Below, one piece after another: positions 57,696 through 64,000 of a stretch of DNA of 64,000 bases. A model generated the notes under the pieces. That model had not been told where the DNA came from. It searched no databases and was given only the letters and a program-made list of their open reading frames with translations. The translations under genes were made by a program, and so were the position numbers. Each line of letters begins with the position of its first letter. Position 1 is the first letter of the stretch. The DNA is from Cutibacterium modestum (GTDB taxonomy: Bacteria; Actinomycetota; Actinomycetes; Propionibacteriales; Propionibacteriaceae), in NCBI RefSeq assembly GCF_008326345.1, contig NZ_BJEN01000003.1, forward strand, positions 62,001 through 126,000, written 5' to 3'.

Positions 57696-58757
57696 TCAGT
57701 CGGTGAGGTCGCTGGGGCTGATGTCGTCTGAAGCCTTCTCGAAGATCTCTGCGAAATGGCATCGGCACGCGTGCTCGCCTTGGCCATCAGCGTGCAACCT
57801 CAGGGTAGTTTCCTGTTCCGAGCACAGCGGTTGCGCCCGCCAGCACCTGGTGTGGAAGCGACACCCGGAGGGCGGATTTGCCGGGGAGGGCACATCGCCG
57901 TGCAGCAGGATCTGGTGACGTGTACCTCGCACCGAGGGGTCGGGTACCGGCACTGCCGAGAGCAGGGCTTGGGCATAAGGGTGAGTAGAGTGCTCGTAGA
58001 TCTGGTTCTCATCGCCGATCTCCATGATCCTGCCGAGATACATCACAGCCACTCGATCGGAGATGTGGCGTACCACCGACAGATCGTGAGCGATGAAGAT
58101 GTACGCCATCCCCAGTTCCCGCTGCAATTTCTGTAACAAGTTGACGACCTGAGCCTGCACCGAAACGTCTAGCGCCGACACCGACTCGTCGCACACCAGC
58201 AGCTTGGGGTTCAGGGCAATGCCGCGGGCGATCCCGATGCGCTGACGCTGGCCACCAGAGAACTCGTGCGGGTAGCGGTTGATGTGCTCTGGGTTGAGCC
58301 CGACGAGGTCGAGCAACTCCTTGACTCGCTCGGTTCGCTTGCCGCGCGGTACAGCATCGGGGTGGATCCGAAACGGCTCACCGACGATGTCGCCGACCGT
58401 CATACGCGGATCCAACGAGGTGTAGGGATCTTGGAAGACGATCTGGATATCACGTCGTAGTTTGCGCATCGCCGACCCCTTGAGATCTGTGACGTCACGC
58501 CCCTCAAAGGTGATCTTCCCCGATGTGGGTGGCTCGAGGTTCACCAGCAGACGTCCTAGCGTGGACTTGCCGTACCCGGACTCTCCGACGACACCGAGCG
58601 TCTCGCCGGGATAGAGGTCGAAGCTGACCCCGTCGACGGCTTTGACGTGGCCGACGGTGTGACGCACTACCCCGGATTTGAGCGGGTAATGCTTGGCGAG
58701 ATCACGCACCGACAGGATGGGTCGAGGTTTCCCGGCAGTGGTGGTCTTAGCGGTCAT
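57696..58757 (-). CDS. oppF: Oligopeptide ABC transporter ATP-binding protein OppF
   Basis: A 353-residue ABC ATPase. Walker A is 'GVVGESGYGKSTLGRLLV' (Tyr replaces the usual Cys), Q-loop 'DIQIVFQDPYTSLDPRMTVG', signature 'FSGGQRQRIGIARGIALNPK', Walker B 'LLVCDESVSALDVS'. The C-terminal oligopeptide domain ends with cysteines (CRFHTRCW...C...HACRCHF) typical of Dpp/Opp ATPases that can bind an iron-sulfur cluster. Last gene of the operon; overlaps oppD by 11 bases. ATG 58757. Confidence 0.92.
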   Translation of the reverse strand: MTAKTTTAGKPRPILSVRDLAKHYPLKSGVVRHTVGHVKAVDGVSFDLYPGETLGVVGESGYGKSTLGRLLVNLEPPTSGKITFEGRDVTDLKGSAMRKLRRDIQIVFQDPYTSLDPRMTVGDIVGEPFRIHPDAVPRGKRTERVKELLDLVGLNPEHINRYPHEFSGGQRQRIGIARGIALNPKLLVCDESVSALDVSVQAQVVNLLQKLQRELGMAYIFIAHDLSVVRHISDRVAVMYLGRIMEIGDENQIYEHSTHPYAQALLSAVPVPDPSVRGTRHQILLHGDVPSPANPPSGCRFHTRCWRAQPLCSEQETTLRLHADGQGEHACRCHFAEIFEKASDDISPSDLTD

Positions 58758-59703
58758 GATGGAGGACCTCCTCGGTATGGTGGCAGGCAGCCGAGCGTCC
58801 GGGTTCGACCTTGACGAACGTGGGAGCACCGCCGACACGGCATTCCTCGGTGGCCCAGCGGCAGCGCGGGTGGAAAGAGCAACCTGACGGCAAATTCGTC
58901 AGAGATGGCGGCAAGCCGCCGATGGCGTACAGCTCGTTGCCCTTTTGGTCTAGGCGCGGAATGGAATTCAGCAGACCGACGGTATATGGGTGGCTGGGGT
59001 TATCGTAGAGACGGTGGACGTCGGCATGTTCGACGAATCGTCCGCAGTACATGACCGCGATATCGTCGGCTACGTCAGCCACCACCCCAAGGTCGTGGGT
59101 GATGAGGATCAAACCCATGCCGGACTCCTCCTGGAGCTCTTTGAGCAGGGTCATGATCTGGGCTTGAACGGTGACGTCGAGAGCCGTCGTCGGTTCGTCG
59201 GCGATGAGCACCCAGGGGTTGAGCGCAATCGCCATTGCAATCATGATGCGCTGACGCATACCGCCAGAGAACTGGTGCGGGTAATTGTTGGCACGCTCCT
59301 TGGCTGCCGGAATATGCACCCTCTCCATGAGGCGAATCGCCTCGGACATCGAATCAGAGCGGTTCATACCGCGGTGAACCCGGAACATTTCGGCGATCTG
59401 CCATCCGACTGGAAAGACCGGATTTAGCGACGACAACGCGTCTTGGAAAATCATCGAGATGTGCTCGCCACGAATCTGACGACGCTTTTTCTCCGGCATC
59501 CTCAGCAGGTCGACCCCGCAGTACTCGATCTGCCCACCAGTGATCTGGGCCGGAGGGGAGTCGAGGATCCCCATAATTGCCTGCGCTGTCACAGACTTGC
59601 CCGATCCCGACTCGCCGAGAATGGCGAGGGTCTCGCGTTCAGACAAGGTGAAGCTCGTCCCGTTGATGGCCTTGGCCACCCCGTCACGAGTGCGGAACTC
59701 CAC
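58747..59703 (-). CDS. oppD: Oligopeptide ABC transporter ATP-binding protein OppD, head possibly frameshifted
   Basis: The frame gives 318 residues with Walker A 'LAILGESGSGKSVTAQAIMG', signature 'HQFSGGMRQRIMIAMAIALN', Walker B 'VLIADEPTTALDVTVQAQIM' and a C-terminal peptide-transport domain. The natural start is ATG 59780 (MARKTLTSARPHMAPVDGS), in another frame. Adding one G at 59724-59725 joins it to LLKVDDLHVEF. The GTG at 59703 has no SD. Thus either oppD is damaged or one base is missing. Forms the ATPase pair with OppF. Confidence 0.88.
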   Translation of the reverse strand: MEFRTRDGVAKAINGTSFTLSERETLAILGESGSGKSVTAQAIMGILDSPPAQITGGQIEYCGVDLLRMPEKKRRQIRGEHISMIFQDALSSLNPVFPVGWQIAEMFRVHRGMNRSDSMSEAIRLMERVHIPAAKERANNYPHQFSGGMRQRIMIAMAIALNPWVLIADEPTTALDVTVQAQIMTLLKELQEESGMGLILITHDLGVVADVADDIAVMYCGRFVEHADVHRLYDNPSHPYTVGLLNSIPRLDQKGNELYAIGGLPPSLTNLPSGCSFHPRCRWATEECRVGGAPTFVKVEPGRSAACHHTEEVLHHDR

Positions 59704-59789
59704 GTGCAGGTCGTCAACCTTAAGGAGCCGTCGACCGGTGCCATGTGAGGACGAGCGCTAGTGAGTGTCTTTCGTGCCATGTCGAGACC

Positions 59790-60761
59790 TCAGTGCTGTT
59801 TGGGGTCGAAGGCGTCCTGTGCCGCCTCGCCGAGGAAGATGAACGCCAGCACCGCCAGAGACAGGAATAGTGACGGAAACAGCAGCATGAACGGTGCCGA
59901 CCGGACGTATCCCAACCCGGAAGCGTCAGAAATCGACACGCCCCACGAGATGGCTGGTTCCTGCAAGCCGATGCCTAGGTAACTCAGCGTTGCCTCGATG
60001 GCGATGTAGGCGCCCAGGTTGATGGTGGCCACTACGATGACTGGGGCGACGGCGTTGGGCAGGATATGGGAGCGGATAATCCGCCACGACGACGCCCCGA
60101 GCGCCCGAGCCGCCTGAACGTAGTCGTGCGGTAGCACCTGCAGCACCGACGACCTCATCAGTCGTGCGATGGACGGCCAGCCGAGGATGATGATCGCGCC
60201 TACCACGTTGAGCACCATGACGAGGTACGGGGTGCCCGGCTCGTTGGGGAAGGTGTACAGGATGATGATGCCGCCGAGCAGCAGCGGGATGGCGTAAAAA
60301 ACGTCGCCGGTTCGGCTCAACAGGGTGTCGAGCCAGCCACCGTGAAAACCTGCAACCAGGCCAATGAAGGCACCGAGAATGGTCGTTCCTAAGGTAGCAA
60401 GGACGCCGACGAGAATCGATGACCTAGCCCCGTGCACTGTCCGGGAATACACGTCGCACCCCTGAATGTCGGTGCCGAACCAGTGTACGGCCGAGGGGAT
60501 ATGCCGTGCCGCCGACAGGTTGCAGTCGGTGGGGTCCTTCGAAGTGAAGATTGCTGGGGCGCCCGCCATGACGAGGAAGATGACGATGAGAGTCACCGAT
60601 ATCCAAAACAGCGGATTGCGTTTGAGGGAGTCCCAGGCGTCATTCCACACTGAGCGCGGTTTGGAGTTTTCTAGCACATCGTTCTCGCCGGGCATGGGAT
60701 CGGCTATCACTTCAAGACCACTGGCGTCGAGCGAGGAAAGGTTCATACGTGGTTCAGTCAT
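59790..60761 (-). CDS. oppC: Oligopeptide ABC transporter permease OppC
   Basis: A 323-residue permease with six membrane segments and the BPD loop 'RALGASSWRIIRSHILPNAV' (EAA-like). The long N-terminal cytoplasmic part and 'WFGTDIQGCDVYSRTVHGAR' are usual for DppC/OppC. Partner of OppB. Overlaps oppB by eight bases. Confidence 0.93.
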   Translation of the reverse strand: MTEPRMNLSSLDASGLEVIADPMPGENDVLENSKPRSVWNDAWDSLKRNPLFWISVTLIVIFLVMAGAPAIFTSKDPTDCNLSAARHIPSAVHWFGTDIQGCDVYSRTVHGARSSILVGVLATLGTTILGAFIGLVAGFHGGWLDTLLSRTGDVFYAIPLLLGGIIILYTFPNEPGTPYLVMVLNVVGAIIILGWPSIARLMRSSVLQVLPHDYVQAARALGASSWRIIRSHILPNAVAPVIVVATINLGAYIAIEATLSYLGIGLQEPAISWGVSISDASGLGYVRSAPFMLLFPSLFLSLAVLAFIFLGEAAQDAFDPKQH

Positions 60762-61677
60762 GGCTGATCCTCGGGTCGAGCACCCCGTACAGCAGGTCGA
60801 CGAGGAGGTTTGCGAGCAGATACACCAACACCAGACAGGTCACCGCACCAACCACCGAGACACCGTCGCGCTGGTTGATCGACCGATAAACGTAGTTGCC
60901 GATCCCGTTAATGTTGAAGATGCGCTCGGTGACGATGGCACCACCCATGAGGGCACCGAAGTCGTACCCGATGAAGGTGATGACGGGGATGAGGGAGTTG
61001 TGCAAGGTATGCACAGTGACGATCCGTGACGGCGACATGCCCTTAGCTTTGGCAGTGCGTACGTAATCGGCCCGCTGGTTCTCCAGCAGGTTCGACCTCG
61101 TCAGACGAGCGACGTAGGCGACCGACAACGCTCCCAGCACGAGTCCTGGCAGGATGAGTGCTCCCCATGAGCCGTCACCGGCTGTCACCGGGAACCAGCC
61201 CAGCCGCAAACCGAAGACAAGCTGTGCGAGCGAACCAATGACGAAGATCGGGATTGAGATGACGGTGAGGGAGGACACTAGGACGAAGTAGTCGATGAAC
61301 GTGCCGCGCTGCACGCCCGCCCACACGCCGGCGAGGATGCCGATGATGATCTCAACGAGCAGGGCGAGAACGGCCAGCTTGATTGTCACTGGATAGCGGG
61401 CACCGAGCTCTGAGACGACGGTGTTGCCGTAATAGTCAACGCCGAGGTTGCCGTGCAACAGTTTCTCTAAGTACAGGCCGTATTGAACGAGTAGGGGCTT
61501 GTCGAGGTTGTACTCGGCCCGGAATGCCGCTACGTAGGCAGGCGGACAAGGACGTTCACCGCATCGTCCGGCCGTCGGGTCGCCGGGCAGGGCGAAGACC
61601 AAGCAGAAGATGATGAACGTCGTCCCGATGAGCACTGGGATCATCTGAAGGATGCGTCTGACGATGTATCTGAACAT
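60754..61677 (-). CDS. oppB: Oligopeptide ABC transporter permease OppB
   Basis: A 307-residue permease beginning 'MFRYIVRRILQMIPVLIGTT' with six membrane segments. The EAA-like loop is 'RTAKAKGMSPSRIVTVHTLH', and the C-terminus 'LLVDLLYGVLDPRISHD' is typical. An insert with two cysteines ('GRCGERPCPPAYV') lies in the first outer loop. ATG 61677 follows GAGGAA; GTG 61689 is possible. Confidence 0.93.
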   Translation of the reverse strand: MFRYIVRRILQMIPVLIGTTFIIFCLVFALPGDPTAGRCGERPCPPAYVAAFRAEYNLDKPLLVQYGLYLEKLLHGNLGVDYYGNTVVSELGARYPVTIKLAVLALLVEIIIGILAGVWAGVQRGTFIDYFVLVSSLTVISIPIFVIGSLAQLVFGLRLGWFPVTAGDGSWGALILPGLVLGALSVAYVARLTRSNLLENQRADYVRTAKAKGMSPSRIVTVHTLHNSLIPVITFIGYDFGALMGGAIVTERIFNINGIGNYVYRSINQRDGVSVVGAVTCLVLVYLLANLLVDLLYGVLDPRISHD

Positions 61678-61748
61678 GGTGTTCCTCACGACGCTGTCGG
61701 TCCGCCGAGAGTGTTCGGCGGACCCACAGGTGCGTCATCAAGGATGGA

Positions 61749-63415
61749 TCACTTCACGCTGACCGACTGGAAATCGATCGTGCCGAACGGCGTGAGTTTG
61801 ACATTGGCGACCTTGTTCGACCACGCGAACGGGGTCGAGGTTGTCCACAGCGGGATGTTGGGTGGGTTCTTCAGCAGTATCTTCTCGGCCTCCTGGTACA
61901 GCGTATTGGCCTGTGTGGTGTCGGTGGCGGCAGCAGCCTCCTTGAGCTTGGCGTCGAAGGCCTTGTCCGAGTAGTCGTTGTCGTTGCTGGAGGCGCCGGT
62001 GGCGTATAGCGGGGTCAGGAAGTTCTCGATGGAGGGGTAGTCCATTTGCCATCCGGTGCGGAAGAAGCCTTGGAGCTGACGCTTGTTGATCATGTCGCGC
62101 AGGGTCTTGAAGTCCGGGGTGACCTTGAGCTGGCACTTGAGGCCAAGATCGTTCTTCCAACCGTTGCAGATGGCCTGAGACCACGCCTTGTGGTCGCCGT
62201 CACCGTTGACCGCAATGGTCAGGGTGCCCTTATACCCACCGGACCTCTTGTACAGCTCGACGGCTTTGTCCTTGTCGTACTTGCACATCTCGCCGCACTG
62301 GTCCTTCTTGTATCCGTCGACGACGGGGGAGACCCAGCCATCAGCGGGGGTCCGGGAACCAGCGAAGATCTGTTTCGTGATTGTTGCCCGGTCGATGTCC
62401 ATGCCGAGGGCCTTGACCAGGTCCTTATTGCCGGCTAGCTGTTTGTCCTTGCTGGAGTAGGTCAGCGTCTGGTTGATGCCCGACTGACGGATGCCCCAGC
62501 GGCCAGAGAGGTCGTTCTTCCACTGGTCGTTGGTGAGCTGGTCGGTCGGGATGAGGTCGTTGATGTCAAGGTTGTTGGCGACGGTGTCGTTGTAGGCTGG
62601 GCTAGCGTCGTTGTAAATCTTGAAGGTGACCTTATCGACGTGGCCCTTGTACGCTCCGGTGTAGTTCTCATTCTTGGCGGTGGTGATGACGGTGGCGGTG
62701 TTGTCGGTGACCTTATATGGCCCGGCGCCGATCGGCATCTTCTCCCACTTCTTGTTATCGGATCCTTGAGGAAGGCATCCGGCAGCGGGGCGAAGGCGGT
62801 GTAGCCCAGACGTACCTCGAGGTTAGAGACCTTTTCGGTGGTCTTGATGGTGAAAGTGTGGTCGTTGACGACTTTGAGACCGCTCATGGACTTAGCCTTG
62901 GGCTTGGTCTTACAAGCCTCGTCACCACACTGTTCGTCGGCGTAACCCTCGATTGGCTCGAAGAAGTAGCCGGACTGCTGGGCGTTGGGTCCGTAGGCGG
63001 CCCAGTTCCAACCGTCGACGAAGTTTCTAGCCTTGACCTCGGTGCCATCGGAGAACTTGTATCCCGATTTGATTTTAACGGTGAAGTTCTGGTTGTCCTT
63101 GGTCTCGATGGACTGGGCGATGTCCATCTCTGGCTTGGCGGTGTCGGGGTTGTAGTGGATGAGGCGTGCGGTGACGGCGTCGAGGACGTTTCCGCCGCAG
63201 GTCTCGTTGGTGTTGGACGGAATAAGCGGATTTTGCGGGGTACAGCCGCGAACGGTGATCGATCCGCCATCCTTGGCGGGGGCGCTGTTATTGCTGCCGC
63301 CAGTGGCCGACGACTCGCCAGTCGAGTCGTTCTTGGCTGCGACATCCTCGCCGCACGCTGACAATGCCATCAAGCCTGCGAGGGACAGCGTAATGAGTGG
63401 CCTCATTCGACGCAT
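61749..63415 (-). pseudogene. oppA: Oligopeptide-binding lipoprotein OppA, frameshifted
   Basis: The first frame starts at 63415 with a lipoprotein signal ('LITLSLAGLMALSACGED', lipobox LSAC) and the SBP_bac_5 domain ('SIETKDNQNFTVKIKSGYKF', 'FVDGWNWAAYGPNAQQSGYF'). It stays in phase to 'PLPDAFLKDP'. The rest continues in another frame from 'DNKKWEKMPIGAGPYKVTDN' to 61749, including 'GFFRTGWQMDYPSIENFLTP'. One added base near 62760 restores a protein of about 555 residues, the binding protein of this importer. Confidence 0.9.
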
Positions 63416-63675
63416 GGTGTCTCCTTCTCACGTCTCGTCGGCGTCGAACCGACGGTCCCACGTTGTTCGGGACACCATGCCACCGCGACGCGGCATTCGT
63501 CAGCCGTTTCGAAGGGTTGAAACAACATCGTGACCGTATTGAAACATGTGTAAAGTCACTTGCTTGGGTGGACGTCGGTCTCACGATGTGGAGATATTTG
63601 GGATCGTACACCGCATCGTCGCTAGCCCTGAAGGAGTTGGGAACACAGATTGTCCTACCCCTCGGACATGCGAAA
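63416..63675. other. Upstream region of oppA
   Basis: The opp promoter should lie here. AT-rich text around 63530-63600 and the end of the PfpI gene bound it. No gene seen. Confidence 0.4.
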
Positions 63676-63703
63676 GGGACTCGCACCCGCAGGTGGGAGT
63701 CCC
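63676..63703. terminator. Hairpin after the PfpI-family gene
   Basis: GGGACTC pairs with GAGTCCC with CACC/GGTG inside. On the minus strand it is followed by TTTCGC, fitting a terminator for the gene at 63725. Confidence 0.6.
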
Positions 63704-63724
63704 CTTCTCTGACATTCCTGTGAA

Positions 63725-64000
63725 TCAGGAAATCTCGTCGACCAGAGCCTGAGTGAAGGCGGGCAGATCGTTGGGATTACGCGAGGTGAGCAGCACCCAT
63801 CCGTTGCCGGGGCAGCGTAAGACTTCCTTGTCGACCCAGGTGGCCCCGGCATTCTCGAGGTCGGGACGAATAGAGATGTAGGAGGTCAACGTCTTGCCTT
63901 TAGCCACGTCGGCGTCAATGAGCACCCAGGGTCCGTGGCAGATAGCCCCGACCGGCTTGCCAGCAGCCGCGAACTCCTTGACTAGGCGACGCCCATCCTC
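63725..64000 (-). CDS. DJ-1/PfpI-family protein, cut by the window end
   Basis: The last 91 residues of a protein that begins outside the window. 'AAAGKPVGAICHGPWVLIDA' carries the nucleophilic Cys in the family ICHGPW motif. 'LRCPGNGWVLLTSRNPNDLP' and 'AFTQALVDEIS' end it. Members include deglycases, chaperones and proteases; activity here is unknown. Confidence 0.88.
   Translation of the reverse strand, partial: EDGRRLVKEFAAAGKPVGAICHGPWVLIDADVAKGKTLTSYISIRPDLENAGATWVDKEVLRCPGNGWVLLTSRNPNDLPAFTQALVDEIS

Noticed and set aside
57324-57731. 135-residue + strand ORF
   Set aside because: It is antisense to a more protein-like minus frame and to the end of oppF; Cys/Ser/Arg-rich without motifs.

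Overview
The window looks like a high-GC actinobacterial chromosome, and the protein sequences point to Cutibacterium (Propionibacterium) acnes or a close relative. Supporting signs are a WhiB-type regulator, a LytR-CpsA-Psr protein, LytR_C and tRNA-deaminase-associated proteins of actinobacterial type, leaderless or GTG starts, and an actinobacterial hut cluster. The organism call is an inference from gene content; no 16S gene is present.

Layout. 1-4318: fixA(partial)-fixB-fixC-fixX electron-transfer genes, tightly coupled and followed by an NCS1 permease. 4474-10168: HAD phosphatase, WhiB-like regulator, cation/proton antiporter, a frameshifted MFS transporter and a decayed DUF4282-type gene. 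10294-14732: argG with a promoter/operator-like site, a quinone oxidoreductase and a pair of secreted proteins. 14853-22730: a galactose module (SSS symporter with a small membrane partner, divergent galK, LacI regulator), an LCP protein and three tRNAs (Ser-UGA, Ser-GCU, Arg-ACG). 22780-31762: broken glutamine amidotransferase, kup, a gutted glycogen-branching-type gene, YbaK protein, MaoC-like hydratase, upp, tadA with its partner gene, and a flippase. 31831-42147: tRNA-Ser(CGA), a K+/H+ antiporter, LytR_C protein, an aminotransferase broken by a 26-bp tandem duplication, PRC-barrel protein, RlpA-like protein, cupin, prolyl iminopeptidase, acetyltransferase and a frameshifted sirtuin.

42150-46650 is an accessory island. 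It holds remnants of mobile-element genes, one isolated type I-E-like CRISPR repeat, an AT-rich segment with a membrane-anchored thioredoxin-like (CPFC) protein, a broken RHH antitoxin and an SdpI-family protein. 46810-54198 is a five-gene histidine-degradation operon transcribed hutU, M20 amidohydrolase, hutF, hutI, hutH. 54604-57271 carries FKBP, a set of cysteine-poor ribosomal proteins (L28-L33-S14-L32, with L31 divergent) around a Zur-like box, and yaaA. 57696-63415 is an oligopeptide ABC transporter operon (oppA-B-C-D-F order of transcription). A PfpI/DJ-1 protein is cut by the window end.

Several otherwise well-conserved genes (MFS, glutamine amidotransferase, sirtuin, a small membrane protein, RHH antitoxin, oppD, oppA) are each restored by adding one base, mostly in a short G/C run. 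This bias toward single-base deletions could be base under-calling in the assembly rather than biology. The 26-bp duplication, the branching-enzyme deletion and the decayed DUF4282 gene look like genuine mutations.
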